Position numbers and translations under genes: made by a program
Shown here: positions 16,723 to 26,045 of the stretch, in pieces
Numbering within the stretch: the first letter of the stretch is position 1
Layout: every line of letters starts with the position of its first letter
DNA from: Prorocentrum cordatum
Taxonomy: Eukaryota > Sar > Dinophyceae > Prorocentrales > Prorocentraceae
DNA: 27,500 nucleotides
Reading direction: 5' to 3'
Assembly (NCBI GenBank): GCA_963575745.1
Contig: CAUYUJ010009380.1
Location: forward strand, 162,501 to 190,000
The notes under the pieces: generated by a model
Seen by the model: the letters and a program-made list of their open reading frames with translations, nothing else
Databases searched by the model: none
What the model was told of the DNA's origin: nothing

Positions 16723-17107
16723 CACGTGCCCGCATATGTGACGACCCCCGAGCTCGCGCCCTCCCCGCCCAGAGAGCAGCGCGCGAGAAGGCCTTCTCGT
16801 AGGCCTGCAGCTCGGCCACGGCCTTAATGAAGTCCTCATCCTGCGCCTGTCACGGCTCCATCCCGATCCCGCACTCTCGACCTCCCCCCCCCCCCCAAAA
16901 AAAAAAAAAAAACGACACCGGGTTTTTTGGTTCAGCACGTGCTCCCCCCCGAGATCTGGAACCCGTCCCCCAGAGGGACCGGGGTTTCCCCCCGGGGTCG
17001 TTTGCTGACGGCCGCGGGGCGGGGGCCCGGCGAGTGCCCCCTCAACTGGGGAGGCCGAGGGCGGCGCAAAAAACCTCCCGCGGCGTGTTTGGCCGCCAGG
17101 AGCGGAG
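16723..17107. other. Unrecognised, with homopolymer runs
   Basis: Contains a C11 run followed by A15 at about 16886-16911, and a CACGTG near 16936. Otherwise no identifiable feature. Confidence 0.45.
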
Positions 17108-17420
17108 CTGGGGGTCCTCCTGGCCCGTGGTGGCACAAGGGAAAAGGGCGGGGGGGGGCGAGCGGAAGCACAAGAGGAGGCGACAAGGGGAGGGTGGCGA
17201 AGGGGGGAAGGAAGGCACACGGTCGTGCAGCTGGGGGTCCTCCTGGCCCAAGGTGGCACAAGGGAAAAGGGGGGGGGGGGCGGGCGGAAGCACAAGAGGA
17301 GGCGACAAGGGGAGGGTGGCGAAGGGGGGAAGGAAGACACACGGTCGTGCAGCTGGGGGTCCTCCTGGCCCAAGGTGGCACAAGGGAAAAGTGTGGGGGG
17401 GGCGGCCGAGCGGAAGCACA
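17108..17420 (+). repeat. 122-bp tandem repeat, 2.6 units
   Basis: CTGGGGGTCCTCCTGGCCC begins at 17108, 17231 and 17353. Each unit continues GTGGCACAAGGGAAAAG, a long G run, GCGGAAGCACAAGAGGAGGC, GACAAGGGGAGGGTGGCGAA and ends ACACACGGTCGTGCAG. The third unit stops at GCGGAAGCACAA. The GGAAGCACA and CACACGGTCGTGCAG words reappear in the looser array at 18090-18400. Confidence 0.93.
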
Positions 17421-17904
17421 ATTCTTGATTCGCGGGTCGAGAGCGCACCTCTTCCGGTCGAAGCTGAGCGGGGCCGCGCGGAGCCTGAATTGACCGGAGA
17501 AGGGGGAGGAAAAGGGGGGCGCAGCCTCAGAACGAGGCCGGGAGGAGGCAAAGCCTCGGAGTCAGGCGGTGCCGTAGCCGACGTACTTGCAAAGGAGCGC
17601 CCAACGATCGGAAGAACAAGAGGGGGCGGGGGGGAGCGGGGGGCCACGGTCGGGCAGCGAGGGGGAGCACGGCTGGCCTGAAGTCGCCGGCCCAACGGGC
17701 CAGGGGCGTGAGAAGGTCTCTGGCAACTGGTTGACAATATTTCTATTTCTAGTTCGCGCGCGCAGAGCGGCCCCCAGAGGCCCCCGGACGAAAAGTACCC
17801 CGGCCAGGTCCTGGTCAGGTCCCCCCAGAGCACTCCAGGGGAGTGCCATTTTTCGACACGCCCTCACGAGGATCGTGGCCTCCGAGGGGGGAGCCGCAAT
17901 CAAC
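17421..17904. other. No recognisable content, G-rich
   Basis: G-rich sequence with a faint continuation of CGGTCGGGCAG-type words near 17648. No gene-like feature. Confidence 0.4.
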
Positions 17905-18045
17905 TACCCCCCCTCCCGCACCAAGAGGCCCCCAAGAGCCCCCAAAGAGGCCCTGGGGGCCCCCCAGACGCCGCCAAGGAGCCCCAACAGACTCCCAAGA
18001 AGTCCCCAAAAGGCACCCAAAAGGCCCTAAAGAGGGCTCCAGGGC
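17905..18045 (+). repeat. Degenerate CAAGA-GGCCCCC array
   Basis: Words such as CAAGAGGCCCCCAAGAGCCC, CAAGGAGCCCC and CAAAAGGCACCCAAAAGG recur at 10-18-bp steps, resembling the arrays at 6180-6630 and 23140-23262. Confidence 0.75.
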
Positions 18046-18074
18046 TGGCGGAATGAGCGAAGCGATTAATATAA

Positions 18075-18405
18075 AGAGAGGCGGGCTGGAGCGTGGGACC
18101 GCAATCGGACAGCGGGGGGGAAACACGGTAGGTCGGTACGATGAGGAGAGAGGGCCACGGGGGGAAAGTGGGGCGCGGTCGGTCGGAATAAAAGCCGGGG
18201 GGCGGGGGGGGAGCATAGTGGCACGATCGGGAAGCAGGGAAGGGGACGCGGAGGGTCGGAATAAGGGAGGGGGCCTCGGTGGCAAGGAGGAGGCACGGTC
18301 GGTCGGAATCAAAGGAGGGGGGAACGAAAACACACGGTCGTGCAGCGGAAGGGGGGTCACGGTCGGTCGGAAGAAGGGGGAGCGGGGGGGGCGAGCGAGC
18401 GAACT
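18075..18405 (+). repeat. Degenerate G-rich CGGTCGGTCGGAAT repeat
   Basis: CGGTCGGTCGGAA-type words recur at about 18176, 18254 (partial), 18297 and 18360, separated by G-rich AGGGGGG sequence. It shares CACACGGTCGTGCAG with the 122-bp repeat at 17.1-17.4 kb, so both probably derive from one satellite. Confidence 0.7.
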
Positions 18406-19064
18406 AGCAAAGGTGCGGGTCTCTGACTAGCACCCTGCACAAACACCTTGCCCAGAAAACCATTCGCTGTTAGCTTGACAACGACACGGCCAGCATGTTT
18501 GCAGCCTCGGACAAACTACAATTCCTCATTATCTGTCTCAGTCGGTTAAGCAACCGAAACTCCAGAATACATAACGCAACCTTTGGAACCGAGAGACAAA
18601 ACTAAACGATGTACAAACACAGAAAGCATGCAGGGCCACGAAGAGTGGATGAAACGGCCCAAAACGAATCGTTACCAACCTCTGTCTTTACATCAGCGCG
18701 ACTGGCAAATCCAAGGCTGTGAGAGCAGCTCTGGGATCCTATACAAAACGAACAAATGTAAAAACACCACAGACACGCAGCTAGTCCAGGCAGGGCTGGT
18801 AAAATACGAAACAAAATACATAAAACCTTCAATGACATTTGTGTTGTGCAAGGGTGCGGCTGGGATATCTAAGGCTCGAGGGGCTGGAACCCCAGCTCTT
18901 CGAGCCTCGTTCGGAGCATGCTAGCTTCGGGTGTCATGTTGAGTTCCCAGGGCGATACAACTAATCAACAGCGTCGATCATAGGTTAGGCGCTGCCAAGA
19001 AGAACCTTCGGAGCAACTGCCGAGTTCTGAAGGGGCCTGGGAGTATCGGCTCAAATCTGAAGGC
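18406..19064. other. Lower-GC island, unrecognised
   Basis: Composition changes sharply from G-rich repeats to ordinary sequence with A/T-rich stretches, and this continues into the LINE remnant. A 113-residue plus-strand frame (18583-18924) shows no motif I know. It may be the upstream part of the same decayed retrotransposon, but no reverse-transcriptase motif is visible. Confidence 0.4.
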
Positions 19065-19589
19065 TTGAGCGAGAGGACCCGCGGCGAGTGCAGCCTATGG
19101 ATCAGCATCGTGGCATGTTTCACAACACACTCTCTTGAAGGTGAAGAGGTGGGAATCCATATGTTACGGCGCTTGCTCAGATTGCGGCGCAAACCAGGAG
19201 AAGGTCACGGACAGTTTATGATCCGCAGCGATAGGTTTCTGGAGAGTCGATTTCAATCATTACGGATCTGGTCATTGCACAGTCGTACTTTGATGAATGT
19301 ATCTAGAGGTTCTTGGCGAGAGAAATACTCCTGTTCACCAAATGGGTCAAATTATCGATGTTGCCGTTTGAATGTTCGCACACGGCAGTGGTGGATATCT
19401 TTGCAAGCGCTTGGCAGCGAGCACAAACGACGGAAATTAGGCCTGGTGCAAGACGGTTACGGCCATCGCGCCGAGTGGGAAGATGCGTTTGTCACCGTTT
19501 TCAGCATTGATTGGCGGAGCAAGCGGGACCAATGTACCGCGGAGTCAGAGTGGATGGCATGTTTCCCACGGTTCGCATCGTGTTTATAA
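19065..19589 (+). pseudogene. LINE polyprotein remnant: region after the reverse transcriptase
   Basis: A 174-residue frame contains HMLRRLLRLRRKPGEG, then RSDRFLESRFQSLRIWSLHS, and near its end GHRAEWEDAFVTVFSIDWRS. The pattern MLR-...-RS-R, followed about 90 residues later by R--WEDAF----IDWR, resembles the stretch downstream of the polymerase domain in dinoflagellate LINE-like proteins, as I remember them. There is no catalytic polymerase box here or upstream. The frame stops at 19587-19589, and homology resumes in the overlapping frame from about 19577, indicating a frameshift. The first methionine is arbitrary, and the piece is a 5'-truncated or eroded fragment. Confidence 0.55.
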
Positions 19590-20090
19590 CAGACTGCAAG
19601 CCGTTGGCCAGCGTGGTCACCGGGGAGACCGTGCTTTCGGATCCTAGTCTGGCTCCCATGTTCGAGCGCATCACCAGCAACATCTTCAGCATGTTTCAGT
19701 CCGTCCGACTGGCGCCCAGCCCGAGACATCGACGATATGGTATGCTGGCAGCAACGGGCGTGAAATGTTCGAGACGGTTACCTGGTCAACAACACCATGG
19801 AAAGCCAGAGGTCCTGGTTTCATCTTGTCAAATTTCCACCGAGGAACTTGCGAATGCAAACTTCCTGGTGCACACAGCACGCGCGCCAGGACTTGCTCTG
19901 CAGCTGCTTGGTGCATCGAGGCAGTGGTTTGCAAGGGGTCCTATGCAGTGACGACCCCGATAATCATAGCAGGAACTTTTATCAACCATGCAATTTTTCC
20001 TTCACGGCTGAATCGATTGCTCTAGATGAAGCGGTCGAGCCTGTGAGGAAACTCACGCTTGAAAAAGGCAGCTGGCCGTTCGCCGTGTGA
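19511..20090 (+). pseudogene. LINE polyprotein remnant: RNase H-like region, frameshifted
   Basis: Recognisable pieces fall in order but in changing frames. IVFITDCKPLASVV and PMFERITSNIF lie at 19577-19700 in the first frame. GYLVNNTMESQRSWF starts at about 19776 in the second. NFLVHT is at about 19860 in the first again, TRARTCSAAAWCIEAVV and IIIAGTFINHAIF at 19879-19998 in the third, and SFTAESIALDEAVEPV at 19998-20046 in the second, ending at a stop at 20088. TDCK and FTAE-IAL look like RNase H active-site surroundings. The expected acidic-glycine step between LVHT and TR is destroyed by the frame break. At least four frame changes make it non-functional. Confidence 0.65.
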
Positions 20091-20274
20091 CCTAGGCCTC
20101 GAGAAAGAACGCCAGCTCTGGGCTCCAGAGATAAGAAAGCGCGTTCTGTGGGCGCTTTCGGGGGGGGGGTTCTGGAACAGGGCCCCCCCCTGGTCCAAGT
20201 GCGGAGGGGAAGATTTGAACCCCCAGACCCTCCTCCCTCCCCTCCATAACAGAGGGTTCGAACCCCCCCCACCC

Positions 20275-22955
20275 CTCGTCGTCGTCGTCGTCGGTCGTCG
20301 TCGTCGTCGTTGTCGCCGTCGTCGTCGGTCGGCTGTCGTGGATCGTCGGTCGTCGGTCGTCGGTCGTCGTCATCGTCGTCGTGTCGTCGGTCGTCGTCGG
20401 TCGTCGTCGTCGTCGTCATCGTCGTCAACGTCGTCGTCAACGTCGTTGTCGTCGATCGTCGGTCGTCGGTCGGGTCGCCGGTCGTCTTCAGTCGTCATCG
20501 TCGTCGTCGTGGTCGTCGTCGTCGTCGGTCGTCGGTCGCGGGTCGTCGGTCGTCGGTCACGGGTCGTCGGTCGTCGTCGTCGTCGTTGTCGTCGTCGTCG
20601 ATCGTCGGTCGGTCGGTCGGTCGGCCAGTTGGTCGGTCGGCCGGTCGGTCGGCCGGTCGGTCGTCGGTCGGTCGGTCAGCTGGTCAGTCGGCTGATCGGT
20701 CGGTCATGGCTGTCGTCATCGTCGGTGGTCGTCGTCGTCCTCGGTCGTCGGTCGTGGGTCGTCGTCGTAGTCGTCGGTCGTCGGTCGTCGTCGTCAACGT
20801 CGTCGTCGGTCATCGTCGGTCGATCGTCGGTCGTCGGTCGTCGTCGGTCGTCGTCGGTCGTCGGTCACCGTCGTCATCGTCGTCGTCGTCGTCGGTCGTC
20901 GGTCGCTTGTCGTCGGTCGTCGGTCTTGGGTCGTTGGTCGTCGTCTTCGTCGTCGTAGTCGTCGTCGTCGGTCGGTCGGTCGGTCGGTCGGCCGGCTGGT
21001 TTGTCGGTCGGTCGGTCAGTCGGCCGGTCGGTCGGTCGGTCGTCGGTCGTCGGTCGTCGGTCGGTCGGCCGGTCGGTCGGTCGTGGCCGTCGTCGTCGTC
21101 GTCGGTGGTCGTCGTCGTCGTCGGTCGTCGGTCGTGGGTGGTCGTCGTAGTCGTCGGTCGTGGGTCGTCGTCGTCGTCGTCGTCGGACGGTCGGTCGGTC
21201 GGTCGGCCAGTCTGTCAGTCGTCGGTCCTAAATCGTCGGTCGTCGGTTGTCGTCGCTCGTCGGTCATCGGTCGTCGGCGTCGTCGTCGGATGTTGTCGTC
21301 CGTCGTTGTCGTCGTCGTCGTTGTCGTCATCTTTGTCGTCGTCGTCGGTCGTCGGTCGTCACTCGTCGATAGATGGTGTCGTCTTCGTCGCCGTCGGTCG
21401 GTAGTTCGGTCGGCCAGTCGGTCGGTCGTCGGCCGTCGGTAGTCGTTCGTCGGTCGACAGTCGTCGTCGGTCACTGTCGTCGTCGTCGGCCGTCGTCGTC
21501 GTCATCGTTGTCGTCGTCGTCAGTCGTCACTCGTTGGTCCTCGGCCGTCGGTCGTCGGTCGTCGGTCGTCATCGTCCTCGTTATCGTCGTCGTTGGTCGG
21601 TCGGTCGGTCGGTCGGTCGGCCAGTCGGTCGCGCGTCGGTCGTCGGTCGTCGTCAACGTCTTCGTCGTCGTCGTCGGTCGTCGTCGTCATCGTTGTCGGT
21701 CGTCGGGCATCGGTCATGGGTCGTCGGTCGTCGGTCGTCCGTCGTCGTTGTCGTCGTCGTAATCGGTCGGTCGGTCGGTTGGTCGGCCGGCCGGTCGGTC
21801 AGTCGTCGGTCGTCGGTCGTCGGTCGTCGGTCGTCGGTCGTCGTCGTCGTCGTAGTCGTCGTCGGTCGTCGTCATCGTCGTCATCGTTGTCGTCGGTCGT
21901 CAAACGTCGGTCGTCGGCCGTCGGTCTGTCGGTCGTCGGTCGTCGTCGTCGGTCGGTCGGTCGGACGGTCAGCTGGTCGTCGGTCGTCGGTCGGGGGTCG
22001 TCGGCCAGTCGGTCGTTCGGCCGGTCGGTCGGTCGTCGGTAGTCGGCCGTCGGCAGTCGGTCGTCGTCGTCGTCGTCGGTCGTCGGTCGTCGGTCGTCGT
22101 CGTCGTCGCCGTCGTTGGTCGTCGTCGTCGCCGTCATCGTTGTCGTCGTCGTCGCCGGTCGTCGGTCGTCGGTTGTCGATCCTCGTCGTCGTCTTCGTCG
22201 TCGGTCGGTGGTCGTCGTCGGTCGGTCGGCCAGTCGGTCGTCGCTCGTCGGTCGTCGGTCGACGGTCGTCGTCGGTCGTCGCTCGTCGGTCGTCGGTCGA
22301 CGGTCGTCGTCGGTCGTCGTCGTCATCGTTGTCGTCGTCGGTCGGTCGTCGGTCATCGATCGGTCGGTCGGCTGGTTGGTCGGTCGTCGGTCGGTCGGTC
22401 GATCGGACGATCGGTCGGTCGGCTAATCGGTTGGTCGGTCGGTCGGTCGTCGCTCGTCGGTCGTCGGTCGACGGTTGTCGGTCGACTGTCGTCGGTCGTC
22501 GGTCGTCGGTCGTCGGTGTCGTCGTCGACGTCGTCGTCGTCGGTCGTCGGTCGCTTGTCGTCGGTCGTCGGTCGTGGATCGTCGGTCGTCGTCGTCGGTC
22601 TGTCGGTCGGTCGGCCGGTCGTCGTCGTCGGTCGGTCGGTCGGTCGGCCGGTTGGTCGATCGTCGGTCAGTCGGTCGATCGGTCGGTCGGCCGGTCTGTC
22701 GGTCAGTCGTCGGTCGTCGGTCGTCGGTCGTCCGTCGTCCGTCGTCGTCGTCCGGAGTCCGTCGTCGTCGTCGCCGTCGTCGGTGGTCAGCGTCGTCGTC
22801 GTCGTCGTCGGCCGTCGGTCGTCGGTCGTCCGTCGTCATCGTCGTCGTCGTCGGTGGACGTCGTCGTCGTCTTCGTCGGCCGTCGGTCGTCGGCCGTCCG
22901 TCGTCATCGTCGTCGTCCTCGGTGGTCGTCGTCGTCTTCGTCGTCGTCGTCGGTC
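20275..22955 (+). repeat. GTC / GGTC two-word satellite, 2.7 kb
   Basis: Nearly the whole stretch is spelled with two words, GTC and GGTC, plus point variants (ATC, CTC, GGCC). GTC-rich blocks alternate with GGTCGGTCGGTC-rich blocks centred near 20640, 21000, 21200, 21410, 21610, 21785, 21970, 22220, 22380 and 22650. Some longer phrases are duplicated: GGTGGTCGTCGTCGTC...TCGTGGGT at about 20725 and 21105, and CGCTCGTCGGTCGTCGGTCG at 22242 and 22280 (38 bp apart). Reading frames up to 517 residues (V, R, S and G) exist solely because neither word makes a stop. Confidence 0.97.
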
Positions 22956-23139
22956 ATCCTTCAGGGTCGGCGGCACCAGCAGCAAGGCCTTCGCAAGAAA
23001 AGCCCCACCTCGGACAAGCGGCGGGGCCGACCTCGGCCGCGCTCGCCGATGCGCACAGGCCACACTGCGCCCAGGCCGGAGGGGTAAAGTTGGGGGGACC
23101 AGCTCACGGGAACTTCAACTGACGTTCCGAACCCTCCGT
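22956..23139. other. Spacer, nothing recognised
   Basis: Ordinary sequence after the satellite. GGGGGACCAGCTCACGGG at about 23094 is echoed by GGGGGACCAGCTCAGGGG at about 23323. Confidence 0.4.
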
Positions 23140-23262
23140 CCCAAGAGGACCCCCGAGACCGCCAGCAGGCGACCAAGAAACTCCCAAGATGCCCGAGGAG
23201 GCCTCCAAGAGGCCCAAAAGAGGCCCCCAGAGGGTCCCCAAGAGGCCCCCAAAGGCCTCACC
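23140..23262 (+). repeat. Degenerate CAAGA-GGCCCC array
   Basis: CCAAGAGGACCCCCGAGACC, CAAGATGCCCGAGGAGGCCT, CCAAGAGGCCCAAAAGAGGC and CCCAAGAGGCCCCCAAAGGC follow each other, as in the arrays at 6.2 and 17.9 kb. Confidence 0.75.
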
Positions 23263-24397
23263 AATTGACTTGGTGCCTCTTCTGGGGAAGACGGGATGGC
23301 GAAAGCCTCTTGAGCAAGGTTAGGGGGACCAGCTCAGGGGGGGAGGCACCGACCTGGGATCGGCGGTACATCGCAGATGGATCGGCTAGAGGTGCCCGAC
23401 AGCGAAGCCGAACGTTCCTGGGCGGGGTGGTCTTTCGGGTCCCCGTCAGCGATGCATGGGCGACTGGAGGTCGTCGATGCTTCCCCGCCTGAGCCCATCC
23501 CGTACCTATCGTGGCTCCCCGGCCTTCGGGTCACACAGCTCGGCTCTCGGGCGGCGCTGCGGGACGATCCGGGCAAGCACGGAACGCCCTCGGCGAGGCG
23601 CAGCCGCTGCAGAGCCTCCCGAGGCATGGAAGGCAACCGAGAGCTGACGAAGAAAAAGTCCGACTACCTCGAACCTCGAGGCCTCGCAAGCCCCATGAAG
23701 CCTACGGTCGGGAATGTTTGCTTAGCGTGTCGCGACGGCGGCCCCCACGACACACTATGCTTCGCGAGTGGATAGCATGTCGCTCCGCTCCGCGGGGCGG
23801 GAGGTGGGGAAAAACTCGAGACGCTGACGCCTGGGGACGGGGAAGTGGATAGGGTGTCGCGCCGCAGCATGGTCGGCCAGAACCAGCGGCACGACACGCT
23901 TAGCCAAAAGTCCCGACCCTATCTCACCCTGTCGGGCGCACGCTACCGTGATCCGATGAACTAGTGCGTGAGCGCCAGATCCATGGATCGGGGAAGGCAC
24001 CCCAAACACATGAGGCCGGAGCCGCCTCATTTGGCGACCGCGCGCGCCGACTTCGCATGGAAGCGGGACCCGTCGCCAACCCACGCGCCTGAATCCATGT
24101 CAGCGTTGCCTCGGCCCTGTCGTTGCCCCCGAGGGCCTCCCCCCGCGGGATCCGCGGGGCCCGCCAGCCCTGGCCCGCGGGCCTCGAACGCCCACGCGGC
24201 GACCGCCTCCTTGAGGCCCGGGCCGTTCTTGTCGGAGGTGACGCTCCGCAGGACAGCCTTCTGCGCCTGCGCGGGCCGGGCCGCTCGGGGCGGAGGAGGG
24301 ACGAGGGCGAGGACGAGGAACGAACGAGCCAACGAACCACCTCTGCGGACAGCCGTCCAGGCGAGGACGAGGAAGAGGAGTTGGAGCAAGAGGCTCT
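23263..24397. other. No recognisable content (1.1 kb)
   Basis: Mixed to GC-rich sequence, no tandem structure seen. Many short overlapping frames on both strands, none with a known motif. Like 13971-14621, this is where an unrecognised small gene would most easily be missed. Confidence 0.4.
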
Positions 24398-24471
24398 CCT
24401 CCTCCTCCTCCTCCTCCTCCTCCCTCCTCCTCCTCCTCCTCCTCCTCCTCCTCCTCCTCCTCCTCCTCCGG
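24398..24471. repeat. (TCC)n microsatellite
   Basis: Two TCC runs separated by a single slip at about 24420 (TCCTCCCTCC). Confidence 0.97.
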
Positions 24472-24717
24472 TGGACGGCCAAGACCAGGGCGAGGGCGAG
24501 CCCCCCCCCCCCTCCGAGGGCCGCCGCGCGCGCGCCTCCCGCCCGGAGAGCGCCTGGCGCGCGGCGAGCGCGTGCGGGTCCTCCGGGCCGCCGCGGGCCG
24601 CCGCCGCGCCGTCCGCCGCGGCGAGCGGCGCAGGGCGGCCGCCGCGGCGCGGCGCCGCCGCCCGCCCGGGCACCCGGCGCCTCGAAGAAATCGGGGCGCA
24701 GGTGCACATCTTAACGG
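24472..24717. other. Very GC-rich sequence
   Basis: CCGCCGCGGGCCGCCGCCGC-type sequence with no identifiable gene. Confidence 0.5.
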
Positions 24718-24883
24718 GCGAAGAACGGCATAACATAAACTGTTTTCGCCGTCGGGGGCGCCTGTCCCTGGGCGGCTGGAAAGTTTATACCCTCACGGTG
24801 GCACCGTAGGGGTATAAACTTTCCAGCCGCCCAGGGACAGGCGCCCCCGACAGCGAAAAAACTTGTGTTATACCGTTCTTCGC
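24718..24883. mobile_element. Near-perfect palindrome, 75-bp arms
   Basis: The left arm (24718-24792) and right arm (24810-24883) are inverted copies with about five mismatches and one gap, all in the outer half. The inner 42 bp (GTCGGGGGCGCCTGTCCCTG through GAAAGTTTATACCC) are a perfect match. The 17-base centre is itself nearly palindromic (ACGGTGGCACCGT), so the whole 166 bp can fold into one hairpin. No coding content. The outer flanks show weak further symmetry (CATCTTAACG versus GATGTTCAGCG) but no clear target duplication. It may be a foldback/MITE element or a recent inverted duplication. Confidence 0.9.
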
Positions 24884-25121
24884 TCGCTGAACATCTTTCG
24901 GCCTCTCGAGGCCCACGCCTAACAGGGAAGATGTCGGCCCGAGTCCCAGGCTTCGTGGGGCTTACGAACAAAAACCAAAATTTGGAGGCCCGACCGTTCA
25001 TCCTCGATAGGGGTGCGTCCGATAGCCCCCTGGGGGTGTATCCAGGGTTTCCCCCTTTTTTCTGAGCGGCCAAAGCATTCGGACGGAACACGGGGATTGG
25101 GGGTGAAAAATCGCCTGCGAT
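24884..25121. other. No recognisable content
   Basis: Ordinary sequence between the palindrome and the short dispersed repeat. Confidence 0.4.
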
Positions 25122-25236
25122 CACCTGGCCCCAGGGCCGTCAAGAAACGGCTCGGGATGAGACACTGGTCCTGGGGAAGTGGTCTAGAAGTCACGGGCCC
25201 GTCTCGAAAAAATCGGGGCGCCGAATGTCTGGGCCT
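25122..25236 (+). repeat. Short dispersed repeat, copy 2 of 2
   Basis: Matches 7973-8077 in landmark order (CTCGGGATGA, CCTGGGGAAGTGGTC, GAAAAAATCGGGG, GAATGTCTGGG). Confidence 0.6.
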
Positions 25237-25279
25237 GCCGCCGCTGTCCTTGCCGCCAGCCTTGCCCTCGTCCTCGCCA

Positions 25280-25640
25280 CTGCCGCCGCCCCCGTCGTCG
25301 GCCGTCATCGGCCGTCATCGGCCGCCGTCGTCGGTCGTCTGTCTGTCTATATGTCATCTGCCGGTCGGTCGTCGGTCATCGGTCGTCGGTTGTCGGTCGT
25401 CGGTCGTCGGTCGTCGGTCGTCGGTCGTCGGTCGTCAATCGTCAGTCGTCGGTTTTCCGTCGTCCGTAATCCGTAGTCCGTGGTCCGTGTTGTTTGCGGT
25501 CCGTGGTCCGTGGTCCGTCGTCTGTCGTCCGTCGTCGTCGTCGTCGTCATCGTCGTCCTTCGTCCTCATCCTCCTCGTCGTCGCCGCCTTCGGTCTAAGG
25601 TCGTCGTCGGTCGTCGGTCGTCGGTCGTCGGTCGTCGTCA

Positions 25641-25683
<43 letters not shown>

Positions 25684-25692
25684 TCGGTGGGT
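25280..25692 (+). repeat. GTC / GGTC satellite, second patch
   Basis: CGTCGTCGGCCGTCATCGGC and then GGTCGTCGGTCGTCGGTCG repeats, a variant patch of CCGTGGTCCGT words (25460-25520), then GTC triplets up to GGTGGGTCGGTCGG. It uses the same two-word vocabulary and strand orientation as the 2.7-kb satellite, but is separated from it by more than 2 kb. Confidence 0.93.
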
Positions 25693-25703
25693 CGGTCGGT
25701 TGT

Positions 25704-26045
25704 GGAGGGGGAGAGGGGAGGGGAGGGGAGGGGAGGGGAGGGGAGGGGAAGGGAAGGGAAAGGAAGGGAACGGTAACGGGAACGGGAACGGTAACGGGAA
25801 CTGGAACGGGAACGGGAACGGGAACGGGAACGCGAACGGGAGGGGAGGGAAGGGAAAGGAAGAGAAGAGAAGAGAAGAGAAGAGAAGAGAAGAGAAGGGA
25901 TGGGAGAAGAGAGAGAAGAGAAGAAAGAGAAGAGAAGAGAAGAGAAGAGAAGAGAAGAGAAGAGAAGAGAAGAGAAGAGAAGAGAAGAGAAGAGAAGAGA
26001 AGAGAAGAGAAGAGAAGAGAAGAGAAGAGAGAAGAGAAGACAAGG
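25704..26045 (+). repeat. GGGGA, GGGAAC and AGAGA tracts in series
   Basis: Three simple units follow one another: GAGGGGAGGGGAGGGG (25710-25760), GGGAACGGGAACGGTAACGG (25765-25845, a 6-bp unit) and AGAGAAGAGAAGAGAAG (25860-26035, a 5-bp unit with two interruptions). The whole stretch is purine-rich on the plus strand. Confidence 0.95.

Noticed and set aside
20200-20270. tRNA or tRNA-derived SINE (GGGTTCGAACCC at 20251, and GGGGGTTCAAATC on the minus strand near 20213-20225)
   Set aside because: Both look like T-arm or B-box motifs, but I found no matching acceptor stem, D arm or anticodon arm on either strand at the right distance.
21534-23087. 517-residue open frame rich in V, R, S and G
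   Set aside because: It comes from GTC and GGTC words that cannot form a stop codon; it crosses satellite and unique DNA without any domain.
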